Origin: Stenocarpella maydis
Taxonomy: Eukaryota; Ascomycota; Sordariomycetes; Diaporthales; Diaporthaceae
Assembly (NCBI GenBank): GCA_002270565.1
Contig: NQMI01000011.1
Location: 758,614-822,613 of the forward strand
Direction: 5' to 3'
Length of the DNA: 64,000 nucleotides
The notes under the pieces were generated by a model. The model saw only the letters and a program-made list of their open reading frames with translations, did not search any database and was not told where the DNA came from. Both the position numbers and the translations under genes were made by a program. Shown here piece after piece: positions 9,585 to 22,298 of the stretch; position 1 is the first letter of the stretch, and each line of letters opens with the position of its first letter.

Positions 9585-12323
9585 CTAGACCTTCCACCGG
9601 CCGAATCCCTTGTTCTTGCACCGGCAAACGCTGCCTCCAGTTCGAGGACATTTGCTCGACTCGGCGCGAGCACCTCTGGACTGCTCGGCCTGGAATGCCT
9701 CATCGCGCTGCTTGATGAACAGGCGAGCCTGGCGCTTGTACTCATCGTGCTCCTCGTCCTTGCCCTGGGCCTTCAGCCACCACAGCTTTGAGGTTACCTG
9801 CGCCTTGAGGACAGCAAGGTCAGCCTCATGACGCAGCTTCGCTGCGTCCTCCAGCACGCGGGCTTGCTTCTCGCTCAGGCTCTGGCGAGCATTATCGAGA
9901 TACGAAAGCACGTCTTCGGGGCGGAGAGAGTCCTTGAGCCGATCGTAGGTCTCTCCAACCCTGTCAGGGGAAAAGACACGTGCAGACTGGCTGGCGCCTT
10001 TGATTGCCTCCCACCAGGACGCCACCTCGTTCATGACACTGTCGCCTTTCGGAACGACGGATGAGGGGTAGCTGCCTCCGACCAGCTTGGCTGCGTCGTT
10101 CGCCTTGTCAAGCAGTATCTGAGCCAAGTCCTCGGCGGTGCCCTTTGCTGCTTCCAAGGCTCCACTCAAGAATGAAGTACCGAAATCGACGGCGAAAGTC
10201 TCGTTGATCTTGGGCTTCTTCGTGGTGACCACCGACACGTTGACAACACCATACGCGTCCTTGTCGTTGATTTCAACAAGAATGCCCTCATCGATGCTGG
10301 ACAATTTTGACTTGATAGGGCTGTTGCCGCGGAAGACATCGACCTCAATTGCGCCTTTGGCCAGCCACGAGATCTTGGTACCGGATGGAAGTTTGAGAAG
10401 GATCTCGTTTCCGCTGTACATCTCGACAGTGCAGACGCTGTCCTTCGGGCTGGGCTCTGAGCTCACAGTATGGGCTATGTCAGAGAGTAACCCGCTAAAG
10501 GCAGGCGTTTCCGTACTCGTGAGCTTGACGGTCTTTGTAGAGGTGTGGCTGACGGTGACTGTCGCAGTTGCTGTCAATATTCCCACCGAGGTTTCTGGAA
10601 GAACATTTGGTCCCCGATGCACGGCTGGATTGTTGACCGAGGTAGGCGCAATGGTATAAATGAGCCATGCGTATACGGCGATCAGCGAAATCACGGCCGT
10701 GTAGCCAAGGAGGGAGAAGTAGCGATAGTCCTTCACGAGCTGTAAATGGGGTTCCAGAAAGATTGCAACGTAATCCTTCCATTCCTTCGGCTCCCGATCT
10801 GGCAAGATCTTTTGGGCATCTGGCACCGTACAGGTGCCTGCCATCTTCTCCTCAGCAACATGGGGTGGCTGTTGAAGGCCTGTCAAGTATGCGAGGTTCT
10901 GGTTCATCTGGCGGTTGTTCATGTTGAGGAACGAGTCCAGATCGATAGGGAACCTCTGCTCCGACCAGCTTGGCTCTCGCGAATTGGTCTCCCTGGACTC
11001 CAGTGAAAGGTGAACAGCATGCTCATTGGTATGATTTCGCCATCGACCTGAGACGGGGCTCTCAAGAATCGAGCGGTCTGAGATAAAGAGGCATGGAATG
11101 GCATGGCGTTTGCAGAATTCCCAAGTGACCCGCTGGGTGTTCCACATGTCTGGATCATCGAGTTCGGTGCAGCAAATCACGGCCACATGGGGGAGGCTCC
11201 ATGCAGGCTGGACTTGAGCACCCTCTGGGCCACCTGCAGGGACTGAATTGTACTTCTTGCCGCCGTTTCCCCCGTCCACTGTCAAGGAGTAAATGATGTC
11301 GTCGCGGAAGAAGCCTCCCTCGATCGGGATCTTGCCAGCATCAACGCAGGTGTCGACCTTAATCTGGAAGGCTGATGCCTCCATGAGCTCCACGTCTCGG
11401 TCCTTGGCAGCGCCGAACGTCACAGGAACTATGTTGTAGACGCCCTCGGTGTTCCTGCGGAGGGTTTGGTTCTCGTTGTAGTCGACTGAAGACGAGCAAG
11501 TTATTGCAAGCGAGATCTTCAGTATGATCTCGCCCTTGAGGTCCTCATTGCCGAGATAGAGGACGCGGAACGGCTCATGGGTCGACAAGCACCGCTGAGA
11601 CATTGTCTGCCGGATTGTTGCGCAGAGACGGTTGGGCACGCCAGTCAGCTCCAGACTACCGAGCAGCACAGCTGCCTCCTCTTCAGCGAACTCTCTGATG
11701 GTATGCTTGACCGAGATCTTGTCGATATGTACGTCAACGTCCTCGGGCTCACCAAACTCGATGGAGCCCGTCAGTACCGGAGTGAATAGCCTCGGAACAG
11801 AGGCCCGGCTGAGGGAGGAGCTGCGCAGCAAGTCGTCTGCATCGTTATCTGCGTGGGTAGATTCCTCCAGCCGTCCGGACAGAGGGCTTCCATCCGCAGA
11901 AGCATCATCTTCGGGCTCGGAATCAGACTCGTAGGCACTTCCCACGCTGTTGCTCATGGCGTCCAGGCCGGGAGGGAGGACCTGAACCTCTTCAGCATTG
12001 GGGTACCTATCAAGCTCCGAGAAGGATTCGGACATGGAGTCTGCCCGGCCGTCCAGGCTGCCCTCGTCTGTGCTGTCGCGGTTGATGATTTCAAAGGTTG
12101 AGTCGGACAGACCGCTGTCGTCGTCACCGGAGCGTGGCGAGGCCATGATGTCGGGAGAGCTGGATGACACCCAGTTGGCGAGTCTCTGGTTGCCCTGCGG
12201 CCTCGGGAACCGCAGAGTCGGTACTGATCGAGAGACTAAAGGGTCAGGAATGGCCGGAGTCGAAACAAGGGCGGCAGAAGAGGATGCGTCAGGAGAGCTG
12301 TCGAGTCTGGTCTGCTCTTCCAT
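9585..12323 (-). CDS. Predicted single-pass membrane protein of unknown function, 912 residues
   Basis: I do not recognise this protein. It is one uninterrupted frame. The first ATG is at 12323; the frame stays open to a GTG at 12368, but I prefer the ATG. Residues 1-185 are acidic, Ser-rich and probably disordered. Residues about 190-450 look folded, with hydrophobic strand-like runs such as HVAVICCTELDDPD and HAIPCLFISDRS. One clear membrane segment lies at about 532-554 (LLGYTAVISLIAVYAWLIYTIA). A Ser/Thr-rich stretch and a soluble C-terminal half follow, ending in a heptad-like helical region (about 790-890) and a basic Cys-containing tail. No signal peptide is evident. The layout fits a type II or tail-side membrane anchor with soluble domains on both sides. 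It is probably conserved in related fungi, which I cannot test here. Confidence 0.85.
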   Translation of the reverse strand: MEEQTRLDSSPDASSSAALVSTPAIPDPLVSRSVPTLRFPRPQGNQRLANWVSSSSPDIMASPRSGDDDSGLSDSTFEIINRDSTDEGSLDGRADSMSESFSELDRYPNAEEVQVLPPGLDAMSNSVGSAYESDSEPEDDASADGSPLSGRLEESTHADNDADDLLRSSSLSRASVPRLFTPVLTGSIEFGEPEDVDVHIDKISVKHTIREFAEEEAAVLLGSLELTGVPNRLCATIRQTMSQRCLSTHEPFRVLYLGNEDLKGEIILKISLAITCSSSVDYNENQTLRRNTEGVYNIVPVTFGAAKDRDVELMEASAFQIKVDTCVDAGKIPIEGGFFRDDIIYSLTVDGGNGGKKYNSVPAGGPEGAQVQPAWSLPHVAVICCTELDDPDMWNTQRVTWEFCKRHAIPCLFISDRSILESPVSGRWRNHTNEHAVHLSLESRETNSREPSWSEQRFPIDLDSFLNMNNRQMNQNLAYLTGLQQPPHVAEEKMAGTCTVPDAQKILPDREPKEWKDYVAIFLEPHLQLVKDYRYFSLLGYTAVISLIAVYAWLIYTIAPTSVNNPAVHRGPNVLPETSVGILTATATVTVSHTSTKTVKLTSTETPAFSGLLSDIAHTVSSEPSPKDSVCTVEMYSGNEILLKLPSGTKISWLAKGAIEVDVFRGNSPIKSKLSSIDEGILVEINDKDAYGVVNVSVVTTKKPKINETFAVDFGTSFLSGALEAAKGTAEDLAQILLDKANDAAKLVGGSYPSSVVPKGDSVMNEVASWWEAIKGASQSARVFSPDRVGETYDRLKDSLRPEDVLSYLDNARQSLSEKQARVLEDAAKLRHEADLAVLKAQVTSKLWWLKAQGKDEEHDEYKRQARLFIKQRDEAFQAEQSRGARAESSKCPRTGGSVCRCKNKGFGRWKV

Positions 12324-14664
12324 AACGGGATATTTGTTAGCCTTGCACGGTCCACAACATGCCTCCACGGCTCGAACTTCTCGGGTGATAGAGAGAAGGA
12401 GCCAAGCAAGTGGGCAAAGCGGTATGGAAGCTTGTGGTTCAGACCAGAGGCTATCGGATAGTCGGTGTTGCGATGGTCTCTAGCTGGGGGGGGNNNNNGG
12501 GGGGGGGGAACGGGGATGAGGGGCTTAGGTGGGATGTAGCGGACCAAAACGAGGCCCCAACGCAGCAAGCAAGCCACCAGTCCGCAAAGGGGGGTGGGCG
12601 GCAAGTAGGAGAAAGAGGTGCAAGTGGTAACCTAGGTGACAGAGAGAGAGCACGAGGATTATTGGGGACTGACTGGGAAGCTCTCATCCACTCCTGAGGG
12701 TTGGGATGTCGAGACCTCGGGACGAATGGTCCTTGTTGCCTTGCCGGTGCTGCCTGGTGTGGTCGAGGCAGGGCGAGGTGGGGAAAGCATCCAGCAGCTA
12801 GGATAAAGAAGGCCGCACACGCGTATGTTACGGCCTTGTCGGTTGGGTTGCATGCGTCGCTGGGCGACGATGCACGAGGGAGAGTTGATAAGTAAATCGT
12901 GAGGCAGGCAGAGGCTGTCTGGAGGAGATGTGGAGTATGCAGTTCAGGAGTGAAGATGGAAGCGTGGTGAACGTCGGAGACTGACTGAGCTGAGTGAGAT
13001 GGATGATGATGGAGGTCAGCCGGAAAGGTAGCTAGTTAGTTACCCAGGTACATGCTTCGCAGGCAGGCAGGGGCAGTTTGGCAGGCAGCTGATGTACCTC
13101 GGGTTGGGCTGGCACAGGAAGCTGGTGCGGCGGCCTATGCCCGGGGCAGCTCGAGTGTCGTACCCCAAAAGCTCGGGTCCCGCTGGTTCAAACAGGTGGT
13201 TTGTTTAAGTGGTTGCAGGAGCGCTGCTTGATGGCCTCGCCGGTTGGGCAGCCCGTAATGGAACGAACCGTCCGTCTGTGTCTGTCCGCCTGTCCAACCC
13301 CGATTCCCCAGGTGCTGTCGGGCGCATTTTCTAAAGCCATGTCGTGACTCAACCCGGCTCGAGTCGGCCAGACTAGGTCTCCCAGCAAGCTCCCCTTTTG
13401 TCTGGTGTGTTGTTCGTCCATATGTGAGGCGGGGCACTTTAGCACTTGATGGCAATTACGTATCTACCTACTCTGGGCTTAAGTTACCTAGATATCCATT
13501 TACACTACTACCTAGCCTAGGCAGTCCAAGGGAGAAGGCCCCACACCAGAGGTGGACAAATTACCCCACGCCTTATCGTACCCGCGCTGCCGCTCGTATC
13601 AGGCTGACCAACCATCGCACCAGTCACCTAGGCACATACTATGTACAGTAGGTACAACCCCTTATAGGCGGGACCACTTCCTTAAAAAACAACCAGCCAG
13701 GAATGACCTCAACATCAACTGTGAGTACGGAGCATGCCCTTGTTTTTCTCCTTTCTTTCTATCTATTTATTTAATTCTTCTCTTTGTCCGTCTTTCCATT
13801 TGTGCTATCTCAACGGAGGACAAAATCCCCCAGCAGAAGAAATAAGGCAGCACCCTTCCCCGGTGGGGTTAACACTACTCACGTACCGCAGGACGAGACC
13901 CTTAGTATCAGACTCGAGGTCGAACATAATATCCTTCATCACTTCAGGAGATGATTAGACAGTGATCAATAATATATCCAAGCCGCCTTGATATCGGATC
14001 TCTCTTATTGATAGTCTGGATTTCTACCCTTGAAATCAACCTAGTCCTTTCCCATTTTTGGACTTTATGTCTGAGCCTCACTTGCCTTCACAGAAACGCC
14101 ATCGCCGGAGAACCCCCCTCCCAATGCCTATGTAGGAAGCAGGTGTTGGGGGGGGGGGGCAGAGCAAGAATAAACGCACGCTCACACGCACGCAACTCCT
14201 AAACTCAACCAATGCATTCCGTGTCGTTGTAGCCCTCGCACCAGCGGGTGTGGCTAAGCCCCACCTGCCACCTGCAGCCCCAAGCCGTGCCGACCCATCA
14301 TCAAAGCTCAGACGGAACCAGGCCGACGCGAGCCCGTGACCTTCCCATCCCATGCAGTCTCTCTCTCTCATCAAACAATGGGGCGTGCCCTGCCGGGCTG
14401 CCGCGTCCGTGAGATCATCCCAATCATACAAGAAAAATGAACAATATACAGAGCGCTTCATTAGGGTGTAGATGAGCTAAAGGGTGATCCTGGAAAAAGG
14501 GCCGGCGGCACAGAAAAGTGACGCCGCCGGTCCTCGCCCGATAGGCTGTTGCCAGGTTCAGGCGGTTCCATGATTTAATAGTAATGCTGGCCCGGGCTGC
14601 TGCTCGTCGGAGCAGCAGCCCGATGCCCGCTGTTTGAATGCGTCGTGTCAGTGGACCCGCCGCC
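12324..14664. other. Intergenic region with an assembly gap, no supported gene
   Basis: About 2.3 kb upstream of the 912-residue protein gene and downstream of the phosducin-like gene. It contains the G-run/N gap at 12486-12508, CCTAGGT words at 12630-12637 and near 13625, and a TACGGAG word at 13727-13733. Otherwise I see only non-coding frames. Promoter and 5' UTR of the membrane-protein gene are expected at its left end. Confidence 0.6.
12486..12508. other. Assembly gap of five N inside a poly-G run
   Basis: Eight G, then five N (12494-12498), then ten G. This is an unresolved homopolymer, about 165 bp upstream of the 912-residue gene's ATG. The true length is unknown. Confidence 0.98.
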
Positions 14665-15601
14665 TCAGACGATGCGGTGTTCTTTGAATAACCTTTTCAG
14701 CGAGTCGCTGTCGAAGTCCTCCTCGTCTGGGATCATGTCGATGAGGGCGGTTAGGTTGGCGAAGAGGTCGCCTTGGTTCTTGTATGCTAGCACTGCTGGG
14801 ACGCCTGCCTGGTCGAACTCGATCTCCTCGTAGTGTACTTTTACAAAACGAACGGCGGGATTTGAGCGAACCAATGGCAGCATGGCGGACTCTATTGTGG
14901 AGGACACATCAGACTGTACGGACGAGTTAGCGAAAGGGTCAAGGGGAAAAGGGCCGAAAAGCGGCAAGATGACGGACCTCATGGTCGTAGACAAAGACGA
15001 CGACGGTTGTGTCCCTCGACACCTTCTCGATGGAGTCCAGGTATCCCATGGCGTCAACCTCCTCGAAGCGGCCGTATGTCCGGGCGCTGGGGCTCGTTCT
15101 CCTGTTCCGGACCGAAGACCTGTCCTCGGCCTCGAGCTCCCGCCGCCTCGACTCGCGCCATTGCTTCAGGAACGACTCCTCGTCCTCGGCGCCGCTCATG
15201 TCCGAGTCGCTCTTGTCCGAGGCCGACTTGACCGAGGCGAACTCGATGACGCTCCTCCTCGCGTTCCTCATCTTCTCGCCCCACTTGCTCTTCCTTGCGT
15301 TCTCATAATTCCTCGCGTCGGCGATGACGCCCTTGACCCCGGTAGCACGGCCCGAGTCGAAGCTTGCAGGCGGCAGCATCAGGTCCGCCGTGGACCGGGT
15401 GTCATATGTGGACATGCGCATGGCGGCGTCAATCTTTGCGGCACGGTAGCTCTCTTCCTCGTCGTCGCTGTTGTCCCTGGCGTGGAGATCTCGCTCACGG
15501 GCAACCTCAGCTCTGTCTTCGGGGTGTATGTGGTCGTCGGGGCCGGTCGAATTCTTTGCGATGAAGTCGTCGAATTCCTCCTGGGCAGCGGTCTTGGACA
15601 T
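14665..15601 (-). CDS. Phosducin-like protein (PhLP/BDM-1 type), G-beta-gamma co-chaperone
   Basis: Two exons, 14978-15601 and 14665-14913, split by a 64-nt intron (donor GTCCGT, acceptor GTACAG) in phase 0; 290 residues. An acidic N-terminus (AAQEEFDDFIAKN) and charged helical region precede a thioredoxin-fold phosducin domain from about residue 175 (RFEEVDAMGYLDSIEK, then TTVVVFVYDHE, VRFVKVHYEEIEFDQAGVPAVLAYKNQGDLFANL). This order is typical of PhLP1 and of the fungal BDM-1 protein. The family helps the CCT chaperonin assemble G-beta with G-gamma, and in Cryphonectria parasitica BDM-1 is needed for normal G-beta level. The gene for the G-beta subunit is the next gene on the same strand. 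Confidence 0.93.
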
Positions 15602-16680
15602 GATGGGCAGAAGGGGGAGGGGGGAGGCAAGCGTGAGCTTGGGAGCGGGAGGCCGGGCTAAATTATAAATAGATAGGAGGGAAAGGTAAGTAAGTCACAG
15701 GCAAGGCGATGTGCGGTCGGGCAGCGGGTGGTAGCGTTAGAGGGCAAGGCCTGACAAGGGGGCGCAGGGCTCAGTTTCCAGTCAGGATGTGTCCGGGATG
15801 CCCCAGGGACAGTAAGTTTGGGAAAGCGGAGCGGAAGGCGGACGAGGGCAGAGGTCAAATGACTCCCACGTTTCTAGTCTCCTCGAGCGGTTAAGGTAAG
15901 CACAAGGCACGACAAGGGAGAGCGCCACGGCCTGGCACGGAGCCCAAGCAGGAGGCGCGAGGAGGGTGTGTGGTAGTCGTGGTCGCAGCGCGGTGTCAGA
16001 TCGCAGGCCTGGCAGCTAGCATGTACCCAGGCAGGCAGAGCAGGGTGGGTGGTACGGCAGCAGGGAGGGAGGTGGTGATGCTTCGGGATCGATGCACATG
16101 CAGCGAGCGTCAAACGAGGATGCCGCCGCGGACAGTCGGCCTGGCCGGTTCCTGGAAGCTGTCCTGGTACGGAGTACTGGCACTCTGGCTTGCTGCAATG
16201 CAGGGCAGGGCCAAGACAAGGGAGAACAAGACAAGGGGACAAGGAAGTGCAGTGCGGAGAATAGAGGGCTTCGAGAAGCGGCAGGGCGCTAAACCTAAAA
16301 GGAAACCTTGCCCACCCCCCTCGGCTCTGTTGGTCGGTTTCAGGATCCACCCACGCCCCTGGGACATCTGGACTCGAGTGCTCTGGTGCAACTCTACACA
16401 CGTCGTGTTCGCAGTGACGCACTGCCACGCCTGTCCGAGTGCGACTTGTGTCTTTTCTTTGCGGGCGTGAGCCTGCGTCGGCCGCGGCCGTCGTGCTGTA
16501 TCTGGACGGGGGGCCAGGGCTTTTTCTGGCATCAGGTTACTACTCGTGTGGGCAGGCCAGGCGTCAGTCATCTCGGGGTTTATGCGACTTGAAATGGCAA
16601 TAGCGGCGGGCGCGGATACTATGTAGATATACTTACTTACGTGGTCGGCCATCGACATTGTCAGTCTGTCGTTGGTCATG

Positions 16681-16700
16681 TCAGGTCAGGTCAGGTCAGG
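16681..16700. repeat. TCAGG pentamer repeat x 4
   Basis: Four perfect copies of TCAGG in the long non-coding stretch upstream of the phosducin-like gene. Confidence 0.95.
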
Positions 16701-19700
16701 CTGCACGGGCTGGACTACCCTGCAGATCTGAGGGCAAAATCCGTCTTGTTGCTCTGCGCGCCTCCAACAGCGGGAAAATAAACAGACTACTCTGGTCTTG
16801 GTCTGGTGCGAGACGGTGTGAGGTGAGCTGATGGGTCGCTGTGCAGACGGATGTGGTGTAGTAGCCATGGATTGCCGGCAGGATTCCTGTGAGGCTGAAG
16901 GATTGCGGATGCGAATCGAGATGCACAGTCAGCCTGACCCCGACGGTCTGGGTCACTCTCTCGCTCTCTCTCGCGCTCTCTCGCTCTCTCTGCCATGCTG
17001 CAATCCATTTTTATCCTTTGGTATTTTTGCCCCGGTCTGGCCAGTTGACCCGTTGACTCGGACACGTTGGTCTCGTCGTGGTCCGACCCTTGGCTACAAA
17101 CCACGGCCGTCCTCTTGTCATCCACACGCACGACTCACACCACCACTCGCCTCGAAGGCACCGCATGGCTCAACATGGATGCAGAGCCTACCCCGGTCCG
17201 AGCATCGGTGGAACCACCACCGCCTGCCTCCTGCTGGCTCCTGCGCTGGAAACATGGCCAAAGTTTCAAGAACTGGTCCTCTTTTTCTCTTCACCTCCAA
17301 CAAAAATAGAAGGACGGGACGGGTCCCCCATCCAGCCGCCCAGCCATCCAGCCTGCCTGCCCGGCCTGCCAGCCTGCGCATGACCGACTGACTGACTGGG
17401 CTTGACGTCTGCTCTCAGCACCGCCGACGCGTCGACTCATTTCCAGCCTTCCTGCACTCCTTCCCCCGGCTTGTTGGCGCTCCCCCCGTCTTGTTATCCG
17501 CGGCCTGCTGGCGTGTTTCCTCGCCTGTCCTGGCCCCGTGATGCGGTTGTCGCCAGTCCTGGCCCAACTTCCTGGCCATGCCAAACCCCTCTCGGTCACT
17601 GCTCAGGCAAGGTTTCTAGAATCCCGCGACAAGAGCGAGCATTAGGCTCACGGACTCGGGCTGAGGAAGAAGCTCTGGCACACGGCCACTGCCCGCACTT
17701 AATCTCTGCGCTAGCGCCCTGCCATCAGAGGCCCGAACGCGGCAACTTCTCGTCTCCTCCCGTATCCTCGCTCGGAGACCTGCCTTGGTTCTCAAGACTG
17801 GTCTTGCTGGTTCCGCTGGCTGTTTGGATTGCCTGGTTGCCGTCTGGTGGGCCGCACAGCCTCTGTCAACGTGTCCCACTTGAGCCGGAGCAAAATTGGG
17901 CTGCGTGGCTAACCATAAGTTTTCATGCGCGTTCGTCTCCCGTTGTCAAATAATTCTCCCAGGAACCCCCCGCCCCCCCCAGACCGAGTCATCAAGGGCC
18001 AAGGGAGCTTCGGCCTAGGCGATCGACGGGCGGACCCATCAGGATCAGATATCGGCCTCGATGTGTTGTTCCCCATGTGGCTTTAATATCGGCCTGTATG
18101 ATGAGACTCAATGCACGCACGCGTCGTGCCTGTCTTGCTGAATTAGGGGTCCACTCCTGCGACGTATTTGTCGCTAAACGCGGCCTTCTCCAAGTCTTCG
18201 GCGTCCCACCGGGCTGCCTGTCCATGTCATGCCTGTCCATGCAATGCCTCATTGCTTGTTGATCCTAAGCTGGGGTTTCGAACCCGCCTTCTAAACCCGG
18301 TACGCTGCATACGGGATGAAGAGACGGACCTGTCATCTTCCCAATCTTGGTCCCGTCGTCGGTATCCTGTCTCGGAGAATAACGACTGTCTGAGCGTTTC
18401 TTTTTTCGGCAACACATTAACTAGCATGATGCAACAACCAGCGTATGCCACGACGTCTGTCAACCCAGGGACGTGCCGCTGCCAGCCGAAGTTCACTGCG
18501 CGCCCACGCAAGTTACAGAAAGACCGCGACGTCAGAAAACGGCACCAAGCGGTGCTAGTCGAAACATATCTCTGCGTGGGGCCGGCATTGTTTCATCAAG
18601 ACTCGGCCCTTCCAAGATGTTGTCTCAGCAGCTACCTGCATAACTCCAAACCAAGGCATCACAAGGCGACGCCGAGGCACAGGTTGACGTGGCAGTGCCT
18701 GCCCGGCCTTTCCGTCCTCGAACGAACCTGTGTCCGGACTGGTGATCGCTGCACCGGGAAATGGACCTGTCTTCCCCACGGCCGGTTACCGTGGGAATTC
18801 CCTTGGTCAGGGCAGTCAAAGACGCGCCCAGGACGATCAGCACCCGCCCACAGACAAGTCACTCACGGCACTGAGTTGTTGCATCCGGCCCATTTATATG
18901 AGCGACCAAGCTCGCCTGCAGGAGATCACTCCCACTAGATCTTGCATCTTTGTCTCAACCTCAGTTCAACCGTGAGAATGTGCTGCACGCCCAGACAAGT
19001 CGCGGTCATTTGGAGAAAGCAAATACAAGTGATGGATTGCTTTTGGTTATTGGGCGTGGGAAAACTAAGAGTTTACTTCTTATTTCTCCCTAACTACTCG
19101 CGGGCGAGGTGAACGGTTCTCAGTTGCAAATGCACAAATATCCTTTGTGACGTGTTGAATCTCGACTGACAGCAAGCGACCTGCAGGTCTTAATCCACTG
19201 GGACAAGCCCAAGGGATACCAGATCACCTCTACGCGGAAGGGGAGCCCTGCTCTGATATGACTGTGGAACAAAATGTTGGAGATGGCTCTTTTCGGCCTT
19301 CAGGAATATCACGAAACCAGCGATGTCGTATTACTACAGCTCATACCCGCTTATCTCAACCAACTGCTCAATCTCCGTTGAAATATGAACAGCACAATCG
19401 GGGATGACAGAGAGAAGTGAGGAATCACCGCCAAGGGCCCCGACCTCTCATGTTCGAAGCAAGTGCCAGTCAGGTTGTCATCAAGTAACGGATGAGTCCC
19501 AGTGGGTGCCATCCTACGATTGCAGAGGGTGAGACAGCAGGAGGCAATCGGTGGGTTCACACGACCAGCCCTTATCCCTTCATCCCACTGTCCTCCCACT
19601 TCTACGCGACGCCACACAAGCGGTGACAAGCCTCACACAGCCCTCCCTCCCACAGTCGGTCTGGATCGCCTCAGCCCGGTGACACCGGGCTGGTGGGCAT

Positions 19701-19780
19701 GCCACCAGCTTCGTTACACACAAGACGACTACACCTGCGCGGCACCCCCAGCCCTCATTTCTCTCCGCAGAGGACGGGGG

Positions 19781-19808
19781 ACACACACAAACACACACAC
19801 ACACACAC
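19781..19808. repeat. CA dinucleotide microsatellite
   Basis: A run of CA units with one AA interruption, in the gene-free region downstream of the G-beta gene. Confidence 0.95.
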
Positions 19809-22298
19809 CCACCCGCACCACGCAAAAAGGAAAGCTGGGGGCCACCTTTTTCTGTGCGACCCTCACGTACCATCCTGGTGGCTGCCATCCCCATTCTCCG
19901 CCCGTCCATTGTGCTTGGGAGAGAGGGGCGCGGCTCGCCTCCTATCACTCGCCGCGCGTCCGCCGCGATGCGGGCGTACCCGAGCCGGCTGAGCGCTCCT
20001 GCGGCCTGAGAGGCTGGTAGGTGCCCCGTGGGCGAGCGTTGCCCGACCCGTTGGTTAGCTGCGTGGTGTCTTTGGCTGGGCCGCTTGGAAAAGAGGGCGA
20101 ACTGCCTCTACATCTTTAGACATAAAGGTCGCCAGTATCCGAGCTGGGACAGAGGCACACGTCTCCCCCCAGAAATAGGTCTCTGTCCTTGAATCCAGAA
20201 AATGACCCTCCCCCCTTGGCACGGCGCGCACGGCTCAACCGGCACGGCGAGCCTCTGTCTTTCCTCCGCGCCCAGCGGGCTTCTCTTCTGGCCCGACAAA
20301 TTTGGCATACCAGGGGGGACACGCGTTTGCCAGTAAATCGGCAAGTTGTGTTCCGTGGCCCGTACACAACGCCCTTCATGCCGCCGGCATGCCAGACCGG
20401 CTCTGACGGTAAGGCAGCAACCTCGACGCAAAAGAGATATACGGGACCGGGGGGGGGTGGTGGCCGGGGGACTTAAGATCCTGACCTTCTGGCCCTCCCC
20501 CCGGGGGGGGGGAGTGAAATGAACATCGCCCAGGGTTGTCCCCAGCGATGGAACATGAGAATCAACTGGGCTTTCGCAAGTCCTGTGGTGGGGCATCAAA
20601 AAATCAGGGCTACCATCCCAGGGCCTGCTGCTACTAAAAGACCTAGCCACCATGGGCCGACTGTGGCGCATATCGATCCACATCTAGGGTAGGTCATGTA
20701 GCGAGCTCACCAGGCCACTCACTCGCCTGTCTAGGGCACACAAAGTGCCGCCGCCGTCTCGATCAGGGCAAACCGTGGTGCCAGAGTCTCGGGGGAGCAG
20801 TGAGGGTGGGAGCCGGCCTCGGTGGCCTTCGCTGGTCAGGCAACTAGATACATCAGTGATGCACCATTTGAGCCAGCTCAGTCAAAATGAATTCAGCAAA
20901 GAGAGCAAACCCAAGAGTCGCTCGATGACCCGAACCGGAATAGCAGACACTAGGGAGTATACTGCCGGACGTGGGTGACATGCGTGGAAGACGCGACCTT
21001 GGAGACGAGGCTGTCCAGCCACGACACTCGTAGCAACCGATTTAACTGCTCGTCCCGCATAGGCGAAGCAACAAGGCTTCCCGAATGCGGTGGTAGCAAC
21101 CTCACATGTGAGCACGGGGACAGGAAAAAATCCAATAGTGGCCAAGTATAGTTACACAAAACAGTTGAACAGGCTATGGTTTGAGGTATCTCAAAGTGTC
21201 ACCTCGTCGTTATCACCACACAGCTAGAGCCCCTCCACGCACTCTTCCCTCTGCGCCCGCGCCATCTTCTCACCCCAGCCTCGAAATCCTTCGCGGCCTC
21301 GTGGTATTATCAGCTTCTCACCCCCCCTCGGTTCGCATCTCCCGCCACGAGACACAGAGGGAGGAAGACAGCAGGGTACCGGTCCGAGACCGTCAGGACC
21401 ATGATAAACCCTGGAAAAGGAGACATCCCACGCAACCCAGTCTCCTCCGCTGTTCCGTTCTTTCCAAGAACGCGCACATCCTATAAGACACATAAAAAAA
21501 GAGGAAACATATCACTTTGACACCGTCCCTCTGCATCCCAACCAGAGTTTTTGTAATATCAACAGAGGTAGCGAGAAATTAGCCCAACTCCCACTACCAG
21601 CTTCAAGACAGCCATCCACCCCCCTTTCGAACGCGGGCCATCCCTCCCGAGCTCGCACCCCCACAGATGAAAGAAAAGGAAATAATGGGCCGACACTAAT
21701 AGTGTTTATCGCTGGATGCAACTTTTTGTGTGGGAGTCCGAGCAGAGACCGTGGCAAGCCCAGCTCCTTGGAGTTACAAGCGCACTCGAATGTACGGTCG
21801 GCAGGCTCGACTCGAATCGACGTGGATACCTCTATTGTATATCCGAAAGGCACTCAAGTTTTCCTGGGCACCCTTGCAATCCTCCAATCAAAGGCAGGTC
21901 GTTTGTGAATATGGCGCTGGGTATTTCGAGGTGCGGTTCGAAGGATGGAAGAAAGGAAAGTCGCCAATCGAGTGGGGCCGTCGTAAAATAGGAGAAGCTC
22001 GTGATAGAGGCGAGAAGGGCTCCATCAAGAGCCCGTTTGTTGAGCCCGCGGCCTAGAGAAACCCGAGTGACGGTAGGCACACCAGACCAGTATCAGGTTT
22101 GCAACCCGGGGTTCTCGGCTCGGGGTTTATGTTTTCGGGGGAGTTCGTGACTTCGTCCTGTATTGCGCCGGCATCGCGCTCGAATTAAAATGCGTACACA
22201 TGTGAATTAAGAGCCATATAAAAGCAAGCGAGAACGCGAAGCGGCGTGAATCGGTTTGTGCCCGAACGACAGTCGTTTAGTCATCGGGTTAGCAGGCT

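Larger units (their letters stand above)
15602..22298. other. 6.7-kb gene-free stretch between phosducin-like and G-beta genes
   Basis: No frame here has a recognisable domain, and frames on both strands are short and overlap at random. It holds simple repeats: TCAGG x 4 at 16681-16700, a CT-rich run near 16955-16995, and a CA run at 19781-19808. A TACGGAGTA word lies at 16168-16176. It must contain the phosducin-like promoter and the G-beta 3' UTR. Long untranslated leaders or non-coding transcripts are possible but cannot be seen from sequence. Confidence 0.55.

Noticed and set aside
12324..12368. Extended start of the 912-residue protein at 12368
   Set aside because: The upstream start is GTG; the ATG at 12323 is the normal eukaryotic choice.
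18268..18300. B-box-like GGGTTCGAAACCCC on the minus strand
   Set aside because: The 5-bp T stem and acceptor stem do not form; chance inverted word.
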